From: a bacterium
Lineage (GTDB): Bacteria; Zixibacteria; MSB-5A5; CAIYYT01
DNA length: 64,000 bases
Direction: 5' to 3'
Assembly: GCA_016708315.1 (NCBI GenBank)
Contig: JADJGC010000005.1
Coordinates: 102,870-166,869, forward strand
Each line of letters begins with the position of its first letter. Position 1 is the stretch's first letter. Position numbers and translations under genes: made by a program. Shown piece after piece: positions 25,149-32,912 of this stretch. The notes beneath the pieces were generated by a model. It saw nothing but the letters and a program-made list of their open reading frames with translations. It ran no database searches and was not told the origin of the DNA.

Positions 25149-26513
25149 ATGACATTGGACAAGACAGCTACAAACGGCAATGGTAATCTGGTGACCGACA
25201 AACTTAGTCGGCACAAGACCGTCTTTGTCGAAACCTACGGCTGTCAGATGAACGAGTACGATTCCGAAATCGTCCGCGAGATTCTGCGCCGAAGCGATTT
25301 CTCCTTGGCTGAAACCGTCGAATCTGCCGGAGTCATTCTTCTCAATACCTGTGCCATTCGGGAAAATGCTCACGATAAGATTCGTTCGCGCATTGGCGAA
25401 CTCAAACATCTCAAGAAACTCAACAAGGGCACGATTCTTGGCGTTCTCGGCTGTATGGCGCAAAATCTCAAGAAAGAACTGCTCGAAGACAACACCGGTG
25501 TCGACCTGATTGCTGGTCCTGATTCCTACAAAGCACTGCCCGTCATGATCGACCGCGTTCACAATACCGGCGAGCGCGAGTTCAAACTGACATTATCCGA
25601 GTATGAGACCTACGCTGACGTGTTCCCGACCAACCGCCACGGCACCAATGCCTGGATCGCCGTCATGCGCGGTTGCGACAACTACTGCACTTTCTGCGTA
25701 GTGCCAATGACCCGTGGCCGCGAACGCAGCCGTGATCCATACAATGTCATCGAGGAAGTTAAGCAACTTGCCGACCATGGCTTCAAGCAAGTCACCCTAC
25801 TTGGCCAGAATGTCAATTCCTACAAGTTCAAGGGCTTTGACTTCGCCAAACTGATCACCGCAGTCAGCCGCATTGAAGGCATCGAGCGAATTCGCTTTAC
25901 CTCGCCGCACCCGAAAGATTTTCCCGAATCGCTTTTGGAAGTTGTCGCAACGAATCCCAAAGCGTGCAAACACATCCACCTGCCGCTGCAAGCCGGTTCG
26001 AACCGTGTCCTTGACGCCATGAACCGCACCTACACACGCGAGTACTTCGTCAAACTCGCAGAGCGTATGCGCGCACTCATCCCCGGACTGGTGCTTACAA
26101 CCGACGTCATCGTCGGATTCCCCACCGAGACCGAGGACGAATTCCAGGAGACGATGGCGGTTATGCAGGAAGTCCAATTTGATTCCGCGTTTATGTTCAA
26201 ATACTCCGAGCGCAAAGAAACTATGGCCTCGCGCACAATGCCCGATGATATCTCTGACGAAATCAAGACTGACCGCATTGTTCGCCTTATTGACCAACAA
26301 CGGCACATCTCCTATCACCGCAATCAGCTTCATCTCGGCGAATCCTTCAACGTTATGGTCGAAGGCTACGGCAAGAAACCGAAACAGCTCCTTGGCCGCA
26401 ATGACGGCAACAAAATCGTCGTTTTCCCCGATACCGGCGCCAAACCCGGCGATTTCGTCAATGTCAGAATTGAAGAAGTCACCCCCAATACACTAATTGG
26501 CGTCGTCGTCTGA
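25149..26513 (+). CDS. miaB: tRNA-2-methylthio-N6-dimethylallyladenosine synthase MiaB
   Basis: A radical-SAM methylthiotransferase that adds the 2-methylthio group to i6A37 of tRNA. The N-terminal domain has the three auxiliary-cluster Cys (VETYGCQMNEYDSE, LNTCAIRENA, LGVLGCMAQ). The radical-SAM motif is CDNYCTFCVVP, followed by TRGRERSR. A C-terminal TRAM domain ends the protein. Length 454 is normal. ATG at 25149 lies very close to GAGGA; an in-frame TTG two codons later has better spacing and may be the true start. Confidence 0.96.
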   Translation: MTLDKTATNGNGNLVTDKLSRHKTVFVETYGCQMNEYDSEIVREILRRSDFSLAETVESAGVILLNTCAIRENAHDKIRSRIGELKHLKKLNKGTILGVLGCMAQNLKKELLEDNTGVDLIAGPDSYKALPVMIDRVHNTGEREFKLTLSEYETYADVFPTNRHGTNAWIAVMRGCDNYCTFCVVPMTRGRERSRDPYNVIEEVKQLADHGFKQVTLLGQNVNSYKFKGFDFAKLITAVSRIEGIERIRFTSPHPKDFPESLLEVVATNPKACKHIHLPLQAGSNRVLDAMNRTYTREYFVKLAERMRALIPGLVLTTDVIVGFPTETEDEFQETMAVMQEVQFDSAFMFKYSERKETMASRTMPDDISDEIKTDRIVRLIDQQRHISYHRNQLHLGESFNVMVEGYGKKPKQLLGRNDGNKIVVFPDTGAKPGDFVNVRIEEVTPNTLIGVVV

Positions 26514-26649
26514 TCCATTTCAACTGTTTTAGCTCAAATTGAGATTTCTCACCACCACCTCTGAACTTTAGTCGCGTACCATAATGCGATTGCCGGATCT
26601 CTCCGGTTTCCGAATCATCTGTCCGGAACTATTTACTTAGAGGAATACC

Positions 26650-27111
26650 ATGTCCCAAGTTGAAAAGATCGCTGATCAACTCAAGCGTGCCGTTTACGGC
26701 GATGCTTGGCACGGACCTTCCGTGCTCGAGAACCTCGAGGGCGTAACCGCAAAACAAGCCATTAACAAACCGATTCCAAACGCGCATAGTATCTGGGAAA
26801 TCACCCTTCATATCACCGCCTGGTTTCGCATCGTGGCTCAGCGGCTTGAAGGCGAAGACCCCGAAGTCACCCGCGAAATCGACTGGCCGGCAATTGAAGA
26901 TCCGTCAGCCAAAGCATGGGTCGCCGCCGTCGCTGATATCAAGCGTGCCTACAAGGAGTATCAGAAGGTGGTTGACAAGACCATGGACAACGAGCTATTC
27001 GTCGAACTCCCGGGCCGCGGTTTCGATCTGTACCATCTCTATCACGGAATGGTGCAGCACTGTACCTATCACGCTGGGCAAATTGCGATTCTTAAGAAAG
27101 CACAGGAGTAG
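26650..27111 (+). CDS. DinB/YfiT-like metal-dependent protein
   Basis: A 153-residue four-helix DinB-superfamily protein. The metal-binding His are in ITLHITAWF and in the C-terminal HGMVQHCTYHAGQIAILKK, the typical DinB ending. Some members are thiol-dependent S-transferases; the substrate here is unknown. ATG at 26650 follows a GAGGA site. It stands alone, with a hairpin at 27136. Confidence 0.85.
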   Translation: MSQVEKIADQLKRAVYGDAWHGPSVLENLEGVTAKQAINKPIPNAHSIWEITLHITAWFRIVAQRLEGEDPEVTREIDWPAIEDPSAKAWVAAVADIKRAYKEYQKVVDKTMDNELFVELPGRGFDLYHLYHGMVQHCTYHAGQIAILKKAQE

Positions 27112-27135
27112 CGTGAGGTTCAGCGAAAGATAGCC

Positions 27136-27155
27136 GCTTCACAATTTTGTGAAGC
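27136..27155. terminator. Perfect palindromic hairpin after DinB gene
   Basis: GCTTCAC-aatttt-GTGAAGC, perfect stem, followed by AGCTTTACTTTTG. It is a plausible terminator for the DinB gene. Confidence 0.5.
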
Positions 27156-27205
27156 AGCTTTACTTTTGTGGTAGAAGTGTGTCCGTTGAGGGCGTCGCGG
27201 CGACT

Positions 27206-27772
27206 CTACCGAGTCGCGTTTGTGCTCGTCTTCGCTGCCGGATTCTCGATGAATGATGGAGCAATACCCGCCTCAAGATCGATCAAATGCTGCTTGCGCC
27301 ACAGACCGCCGCCATAGCCACGTAACTTGCCATTGGCTTCGATAACACGATGACACGGTATCACTATCGACAAATAGTTGGCACCGTTAGCGCGTCCAAC
27401 TGCCCGCGAAGCGTTCGCGTTCCCCATCCGGCGAGCCAGTTCGCCATACGATATTGTACTGCCATACGGTATCTCCAGTAACTGTTCCCAATCGCGCATT
27501 TCAAATGGCGTCCCCTTCACAGCAACCGGCACAGTGAACTTCTTCAAGCTACCGGAGAAGTACTTCTCCAGTTCCTTCTTGAGCAATTCCAGATGACGAT
27601 TACTCCCCTCTTCAAGCTGAGCCCGATAACGCTTGATGACCCGCTCTTTGATTCGCTCAACGCCGCCGCGATCATGCCATTCGAGAAAACAAACCCCGTC
27701 ATCCGTCGCCCCGGCTATCATCTCGCCCAGCGGACTGTCAAAATTGCAGTACGTAACTTTAGTTTCGTTCAT
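27206..27772 (-). CDS. adaB: Methylated-DNA--protein-cysteine S-methyltransferase
   Basis: Repairs O6-alkylguanine by transferring the alkyl group to its own Cys. The active-site motif is LSIVIPCHRVIEANGKLRGY, and the DNA-binding RAVGRANGAN arginine finger region precedes it. The start is placed at MNETKVTYCNF (27772), because residues upstream belong to the adaA frame region. It overlaps the adaA stop by 14 bases, giving the two-gene arrangement known from Bacillus adaA-adaB rather than the fused enterobacterial Ada. Confidence 0.9.
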   Translation of the reverse strand: MNETKVTYCNFDSPLGEMIAGATDDGVCFLEWHDRGGVERIKERVIKRYRAQLEEGSNRHLELLKKELEKYFSGSLKKFTVPVAVKGTPFEMRDWEQLLEIPYGSTISYGELARRMGNANASRAVGRANGANYLSIVIPCHRVIEANGKLRGYGGGLWRKQHLIDLEAGIAPSFIENPAAKTSTNATR

Positions 27773-28304
27773 AAAATGCTCCCGGCGGTTTGCCAAATTG
27801 TTTGCTAAAGGCATCGCGGAATCCCGATGCCGATTCATAACCGCACTCGTAGCAGGCCGTAAGGTAGTCATGCCCCTGCTCGATTAACTCGCGGGCAAAG
27901 TTCAGTCTGATCCGCCGGTGAAATTCCAGCGGCGTTGCCTTAAGATGTTGTTTGAAATAGCGCCTAATTGTAGAAATATCCACGCCGCTTAGTTTGATTA
28001 GTGCAATCTCATTGAGCCGGTCCTGCTTGTGTTCGCGCATATACCGAAGAACCACATGCAGCCAAACGGGAAGATAGTCGGGATATCGCTCCGCTGCGCA
28101 CCGCTTACAGCTTCTCAAACCCGCAGCTATTGCTTCCTCGCGTGTGGAGTAGAACACCACATTCTTGAGCAGCGGCTTACGCGCTTTGCACGACGGCAGG
28201 CAGTATATCCCGGTCGAGTGAACTCCGACATAAAACTTGCCGTCGAAACCTGCATCCTTGCTCATCATGGCTTCTACCATTCGGCTATAGTTCTTGGTCA
28301 TCAT
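27759..28304 (-). CDS. adaA: AdaA-like methylphosphotriester-DNA methyltransferase/AraC regulator
   Basis: Zinc-dependent sensor and regulator of the adaptive response. The N-terminal Ada domain has the four Cys ligands (IYCLPSCKAR and RSCKRCAAERYPDY), one of which is the methyl acceptor. The C-terminal half is an AraC helix-turn-helix (GVDISTIRRYFKQHLKATPL, then CYECGYESASGFRDAFSKQF). Methylation is expected to turn it into an activator of its own operon. Length 181, close to Bacillus AdaA. Confidence 0.9.
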   Translation of the reverse strand: MMTKNYSRMVEAMMSKDAGFDGKFYVGVHSTGIYCLPSCKARKPLLKNVVFYSTREEAIAAGLRSCKRCAAERYPDYLPVWLHVVLRYMREHKQDRLNEIALIKLSGVDISTIRRYFKQHLKATPLEFHRRIRLNFARELIEQGHDYLTACYECGYESASGFRDAFSKQFGKPPGAFYERN

Positions 28305-28524
28305 GTGTATAAGTTATAACAGCGTTGATTGGACGTCTACCGATTTTCGCTCAAGGAATTGCCCGATCTTCGATAATTTGTCGTGCCGACTAAGCAGAGC
28401 TGGCTAATTCCATAAGTGCGACCAACTTCGAAGGTTTGAAATTCAATTGCAGATTTTGACCCGGCCCCGTATTCATGGAGAATCTGTTTGTTTTCATAAT
28501 GAATCAAGGAAAGGAAGTTGCGAT

Positions 28525-29148
28525 ATGAAGATCCTTCGGCTGTTCAGCGCTACGCTTGTGTTGCTGTCGCTGTTTTTAGTTGTCTCTTGCGCTTCTCGTA
28601 GCTCTCTAAGTAGCTGGCACGACCAAGAGTATCGTACTGCTGGATTTACTAACATCTTCGTGTTGGCGCGCAATGACGACTTGGCGCTTCGGCAGAAAGT
28701 CGAAAACGTCGTCGTCGAGAAACTTACCCAACAGGGGACTCGCGCGATTTCCAGTCTCAGTGTGATTTCTCCCACCGACAAGCGGGGTCGGGACCAGCTT
28801 GAGTCAACCTTTGACAGTCTCAAAGTCGACGCCATCTTGATTATCAGGGGCACAGGAACGGAAGACATTGAAGAGTTTGTTCCGGAAACAACTTACTACA
28901 AAGTCTACGATGATGTCTTCAACGAAGAAGTCGTCGAAAAAACGACCGAAGGCGGATACTGGGCTAAGGCCGGCGTTGTTTATTTCACGAAAACGAGCCT
29001 GTTCGCCAACACCAGCGACAAATTGGTTTGGGAGGGACGTTCGCAAACTGCTTATGATGGCGACGTCGACGTTTCAGTGAACGCATTTGCCAAAGAAATC
29101 ATCAATGACCTCGTCGCAGTCGGATTCTTGCCTAATAAGAAGAACTAA
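28525..29148 (+). CDS. Lipoprotein of unknown function
   Basis: ATG at 28525 follows AAGGAAG by seven bases and gives a signal peptide with lipobox LFLVVSC. The mature protein (about 185 residues) has TAGFTNIFVLARNDDLALRQ and VDAILIIRGTGTEDIEEFVP, then FANTSDKLVWEGRSQTAYDG. This layout resembles DUF4136-type envelope lipoproteins. It stands alone between an intergenic region and a terminator at 29180. Confidence 0.78.
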   Translation: MKILRLFSATLVLLSLFLVVSCASRSSLSSWHDQEYRTAGFTNIFVLARNDDLALRQKVENVVVEKLTQQGTRAISSLSVISPTDKRGRDQLESTFDSLKVDAILIIRGTGTEDIEEFVPETTYYKVYDDVFNEEVVEKTTEGGYWAKAGVVYFTKTSLFANTSDKLVWEGRSQTAYDGDVDVSVNAFAKEIINDLVAVGFLPNKKN

Positions 29149-29179
29149 GAATAGATTTCAATCCTGTTACTGAAATTCT

Positions 29180-29219
29180 GAAGCCGGCACGCTAAATCAG
29201 CTACCGGCTTCTTCATTTT
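29180..29219 (+). terminator. Terminator after lipoprotein gene
   Basis: GAAGCCGG (29180-29187) pairs with CCGGCTTC (29204-29211) and is followed by TTCATTTTA. Confidence 0.7.
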
Positions 29220-29234
29220 ATCGTCGGCTGTAGA

Positions 29235-29330
29235 TCAATTGGGAAGCCGGTTCACGATCAACAGAAAGACTGTCAACGAAGCGTACGTAAGCAAGAGATG
29301 GGGTCGAATCAGGGTCCGCAATGTAAACAT
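29235..29330 (-). CDS. Possible 31-residue membrane micro-protein
   Basis: ATG at 29330 is preceded by GGAG with a five-base spacer. The product begins MFTLRTLIRP and continues with a hydrophobic segment (HLLLTYASLTVFLLIVNRL). It has the form of a small single-pass peptide, but at this length chance cannot be excluded and no promoter was seen. Confidence 0.3.
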   Translation of the reverse strand: MFTLRTLIRPHLLLTYASLTVFLLIVNRLPN

Positions 29331-29535
29331 GTTAGCTCCAGGTATCAGTTGAGAATATGGGGTAATCGTTCTCAACCAATGTAGTACTGCATAAAACCTG
29401 CCAGATTCTCGCAGAAAACGCACTTCGCAACCCTCGGCCCACGAACGACTAACGATTCGTAAATTGCTGAGAATACTCGCGAAATTTCATGCCCCTGTTC
29501 AGAATTCGGATTTTGTGCAATTGTTGTAGCACGGT

Positions 29536-30099
29536 CTAGTCTGACATCTGCTTATTCAGCTCGTCCGCATCGAATGACACCCGCGCATCGAAAGTGTACA
29601 TTTTCACTTCTCCAGCTTTCCCGACTACTACCGCCAGCGGAAACTCGGCAACCCCGTAATTTCGCATGAATACCATTCCGGTGTCTGCATAAATTGGAAA
29701 AGTCAGCCCGCGCTTTTTCGCATACGTCTGTACATACTTCAGTTCTTCGAAACTAACTCCGATCACCTGATCTTCTGCGATTTCCCCGGAGTTAATCAGC
29801 TCCTGCCACTTCTGTGTCATCGTCTCACACGGCGGACAACCAACTTCCATAAACACAAAGACCGAGCCGTCTTGGTCAATCATTTCGCTTGTCCGAATGG
29901 TCCCCGAATCGGAAGTAATAAGCTCGAGGTCAGGAAATGTCGTTCCCACTTGAAGCTTCGATGTCGGCCCGGAATGCTGCAAAAACTCACTATCTTGCGA
30001 TGCCTGCATCGACTTGACCGACATACCGAGATACATACCCGCAGCCGCTATGACCAGCACCAAGATTCCGACTCCGACGTTCTTGACCAACTTGTTCAT
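29536..30099 (-). CDS. Membrane-anchored TlpA/ResA-like thioredoxin
   Basis: One N-terminal transmembrane helix (VGVGILVLVIAAAGMYLGM) anchors a periplasmic or extracellular redoxin domain. The active site is FMEVGCPPCETM (CPPC), preceded by the typical PDLELITSDSGTIRTSEMI; the cis-Pro region is VAEFPLAVVVG. Length 187 fits TlpA/ResA proteins. It lies downstream of a secreted 8-Cys mini-protein gene on the same strand with a hairpin between, suggesting it acts on that protein's disulfides. Confidence 0.88.
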   Translation of the reverse strand: MNKLVKNVGVGILVLVIAAAGMYLGMSVKSMQASQDSEFLQHSGPTSKLQVGTTFPDLELITSDSGTIRTSEMIDQDGSVFVFMEVGCPPCETMTQKWQELINSGEIAEDQVIGVSFEELKYVQTYAKKRGLTFPIYADTGMVFMRNYGVAEFPLAVVVGKAGEVKMYTFDARVSFDADELNKQMSD

Positions 30100-30144
30100 T
30101 CTTAACCTTCTGTTTTCCCTCTAACCTCTGAGCAAACGATTTTC

Positions 30145-30189
30145 ATAAAAATCCCACGGAAGCTCCAATCCCTCAGAACTCCCGTGGGG
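30145..30189 (-). terminator. Terminator between Cys-rich peptide and thioredoxin genes
   Basis: On the minus strand CCCACGG (30182-30188) pairs with CCGTGGG (30153-30159), followed by ATTTTTAT. It would let the mini-protein be made in excess of the thioredoxin. Confidence 0.65.
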
Positions 30190-30235
30190 CGTTTTGCAAC
30201 TACCGACCTTGTATTTTAAGGCCAAATGTTGGCAG

Positions 30236-30442
30236 TTAGCACGTAATGATAGCCGGGCAATAAATGACGCCGCCGGCCGGTTTGCAAACTTCAACGCCAT
30301 TGGCATTGATACAGCACTTCAACGGAGCGCCGGTGCAGCTGCACTTGTAGTAGCACGGGCCTGCTTCTGCCGCCGGACTGGCTGCGCCGAATATGAACGC
30401 GGCGACGAAAACGACAAGGAGAATTCCAAGGACTTTACGCAT
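30236..30442 (-). CDS. Secreted cysteine-rich mini-protein
   Basis: The 68-residue product has a clear signal peptide (VLGILLVVFVAAFIFGAA, cleavage near AEA-GP). The mature part of about 41 residues contains eight Cys: GPCYYKCSC, LKCC, GVEVCKP, VIYCP and a C-terminal IITC. ATG at 30442 has an ideal AGGAGG seven bases upstream, so the six-residue longer frame is rejected. Eight Cys could form four disulfides or a metal site. No known bacteriocin, metallothionein or lantibiotic signature was recognised. The downstream CPPC thioredoxin gene is on the same strand. Confidence 0.75.
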   Translation of the reverse strand: MRKVLGILLVVFVAAFIFGAASPAAEAGPCYYKCSCTGAPLKCCINANGVEVCKPAGGVIYCPAIITC

Positions 30443-30478
30443 AGTCTCACCTCCTTCCATGTAAAGTTGGATGAATCA

Positions 30479-30507
30479 AGCTAACACGGGTCTACCATGT
30501 CCGTCAA
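30479..30507 (-). promoter_or_regulatory. Promoter for Cys-rich mini-protein
   Basis: On the minus strand TTGACG (30507-30502), 17-base spacer, TTAGCT (30484-30479), 37 bases before the start codon. Confidence 0.55.
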
Positions 30508-30563
30508 GTACTTTTTGCCGGCAACCGATTTTGTGCCGCAAATGTCCTTGCGATAATCGCCGA

Positions 30564-30569
30564 TATAAT
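30564..30569 (+). promoter_or_regulatory. Consensus -10 box before GH57 gene
   Basis: Perfect TATAAT, 22 bases before ATG 30591. No good -35 partner was found. Confidence 0.4.
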
Positions 30570-30590
30570 TAGCGTAGTGTCACTATTCTC

Positions 30591-32795
30591 ATGGACTTGG
30601 CCGATTCTGGCGTCAGGGATGACAGGAGTACTATCGTTTTGAAGAAAGTCAAATTCTGTTTCGGGATACACAATCACCAACCAGTCGGAAACTTCGGTTG
30701 GGTAATCGAAGACGCATACCAAAAATCATATCTGCCGTTCTTGCAGTTGCTTGACCGCTTCCCCTCGATTCGTATCTCCCTGCATTTCACCGGCATTCTC
30801 TACGACTGGATCAAGCAATTCCATCCCGACTGTTTCGACTTAATCCGCAAAATGCAGAATCGCGGACAGCTCGAGCTTCTCACCGGCGGATTCTACGAGC
30901 CAATTCTTCCGGCAATTCCCGATCGCGACAAAGTCGGTCAAATTCTCATGCAATCTGATTTCATCGAACATGAATTCGGCGTCCGTCCGACCGGCATGTG
31001 GCTCGCCGAACGCGTCTGGGAACCGGGACTAGCCAAACACCTCAATCAGGCAGGCGTCAAATACACCATCCTTGATGACATCCACTTCCGTTATGCCGGC
31101 CTCGAAGAGTCCCAGTTGGATGGCTACTATGTCACCGAAGACCAAGGCTACCAGATCGCTCTTTTCCCAATCGCCAAAAAATTGCGCTACACAATTCCCT
31201 TTGCCGATCCGGAAGACACCATCGCCTATCTCCGCAGTCTCGCCACTGAATCAGGCGACAGCATCGCCGTCTATGCCGATGACGGCGAAAAATTCGGAGT
31301 TTGGCCCAAGACCTATGAGCATTGCTTCGTCGATGGCTGGCTCGAACGCTTCTTAACGATGCTCACAAACAATCTGGACTGGATCGAAATGACCACCTTC
31401 TCGGAAGCGCTCGCCTCAGTCCCAGCCAAAGGCCGCGTTTACTTGCCGACAGCCTCATATTCCGAAATGAATGAATGGGCAATGCCCGTCTCCGCAATCG
31501 AACGATATGAGGATTTCGTCCACAAGTTGAAAGATTCCAAGCTCTACGAGGAATTTGAGCCGTTCGTCAAAGGCGGATTCTGGCGCAACTTCCAGACCAA
31601 GTATGACGAAAGCAACAACCTGCACAAACGCATGTTGCTCGTCAGCGACCTGCTCGAGCTCAATCGCAAAAACATGCCGCCAGCCAAATTTGAACAAGCT
31701 CGCAAATTGCTCTATGCCGGCCAATGCAATTGCCCTTACTGGCACGGCGTTTTTGGCGGCCTCTATTTGCCGCATCTGCGTGGCGCCGTCTTTCAGGAAT
31801 TGGTCGCCGCCGAAGCTGTAATTAATGCGACTCTTGCGGATGCTGGCAATACCCGGGTCGAAATGCGCGACATCGACTGCGATGGCCGCGACGAAGTCGT
31901 CGTCACCACGCCTTTAATCAAAGCAATCATCGCTCCCGAACTTGGCGGCATGCTCACCGAACTCGATCACTTCGGCATCGCAAAGAATCTCATCGATATC
32001 GTCGGTCGCCGCAAGGAAGGCTATCACCGGAAATTGCTCCATCGCGATGAAGCCTCAAACGCCTCCACCAAGTCGATTCACGATTTAGTCATGGTCAAAG
32101 AAGAAGGTCTCGAGAATCTTCTCATCGAGGACTCCTACCGTCGCGGCATCTTTGTCGATCATTTTTCTTCAGTGAATGCAGTTCAAAAGGACTTTGAGCT
32201 GACCAAGTTCGCTACCCTCGTGGGGCATTGCCAGCAGCCGTATTGTGTCGCGCTTGAATCTTCGAAAAGCTCGGCTACAGTCAAATTGTCTCGAGTAAAC
32301 AAGATTAGTACCACGCAGGGTCCAGCCGATTTGGAAATCCTCAAGACTCTCAAGTTCGCATCCAACCAACGCGGCATTTCCTCCAGCTACGAGATTCACA
32401 ATCAAAGCAATCAGAGTCTTGCCTTCTGTTTCGGCTCCGAAATCGGCCTCGGCAGCTTCCCATTCCCGAACACCGAATCATTCTTGCTGGATGCCAATGG
32501 CGGCCGTCTTGACCTCGGAATTAGCCATGAGCTGAGCAACAGCCCCAGTGTGGCAATTTACAGCCGCCTCTATCGATTCCTCTTGAAGATCGCCGTCAAT
32601 CGCAATGCGACAATATGGACCCACCCTCTTTGGACAGTCTCACTCTCCGAAGGCGGATTCGAGAAGGTCCTGCAGGGCACAATCATGCTCCTGCACTGGA
32701 GCATTGAATTGGCGCCGGGCGCGGTTTGGTCGGCAGAAATCAGCCTCGAAGACCACGCAAATACCGACGAGTCGGCAATCCCCGGGAAGTCGTAG
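30591..32795 (+). CDS. GH57 4-alpha-glucanotransferase-like enzyme
   Basis: A cytoplasmic retaining glycoside hydrolase family 57 enzyme acting on alpha-1,4-glucans (glycogen or maltodextrin). The catalytic domain opens with FCFGIHNHQPVGNFGWVIED. The nucleophile Glu lies in GMWLAERVWEP and the acid/base Asp in VYADDGEKFGVWP. The C-terminal beta-sandwich (ALIKAIIAP-like, APELGGMLTELDHFGIAKNL) fits the DUF1926 part of Thermococcus-type 4-alpha-glucanotransferases; 734 residues is a little longer than those. ATG 30591 lacks a ribosome site; an in-frame TTG at 30639 with AGGAG ten bases upstream is an alternative start just before KKVKFCFG. Confidence 0.88.
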   Translation: MDLADSGVRDDRSTIVLKKVKFCFGIHNHQPVGNFGWVIEDAYQKSYLPFLQLLDRFPSIRISLHFTGILYDWIKQFHPDCFDLIRKMQNRGQLELLTGGFYEPILPAIPDRDKVGQILMQSDFIEHEFGVRPTGMWLAERVWEPGLAKHLNQAGVKYTILDDIHFRYAGLEESQLDGYYVTEDQGYQIALFPIAKKLRYTIPFADPEDTIAYLRSLATESGDSIAVYADDGEKFGVWPKTYEHCFVDGWLERFLTMLTNNLDWIEMTTFSEALASVPAKGRVYLPTASYSEMNEWAMPVSAIERYEDFVHKLKDSKLYEEFEPFVKGGFWRNFQTKYDESNNLHKRMLLVSDLLELNRKNMPPAKFEQARKLLYAGQCNCPYWHGVFGGLYLPHLRGAVFQELVAAEAVINATLADAGNTRVEMRDIDCDGRDEVVVTTPLIKAIIAPELGGMLTELDHFGIAKNLIDIVGRRKEGYHRKLLHRDEASNASTKSIHDLVMVKEEGLENLLIEDSYRRGIFVDHFSSVNAVQKDFELTKFATLVGHCQQPYCVALESSKSSATVKLSRVNKISTTQGPADLEILKTLKFASNQRGISSSYEIHNQSNQSLAFCFGSEIGLGSFPFPNTESFLLDANGGRLDLGISHELSNSPSVAIYSRLYRFLLKIAVNRNATIWTHPLWTVSLSEGGFEKVLQGTIMLLHWSIELAPGAVWSAEISLEDHANTDESAIPGKS

Positions 32796-32912
32796 TCGAC
32801 AGCAGTTCATTTCCAATTCTTCAAAAAAATCCTGTCAACTATCGCCGTTTTTGGCGTTATATGATGAAATGCTGAATCTCATCGATCAACCATACATGAC
32901 GAGATCTTCTTC

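Larger units (their letters stand above)
29149..29535. other. 387-base gap with terminator and one possible micro-ORF
   Basis: Contains the terminator at 29180-29219 and the candidate 31-residue membrane peptide at 29235-29330 (minus). Nothing else is supported. Confidence 0.45.
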
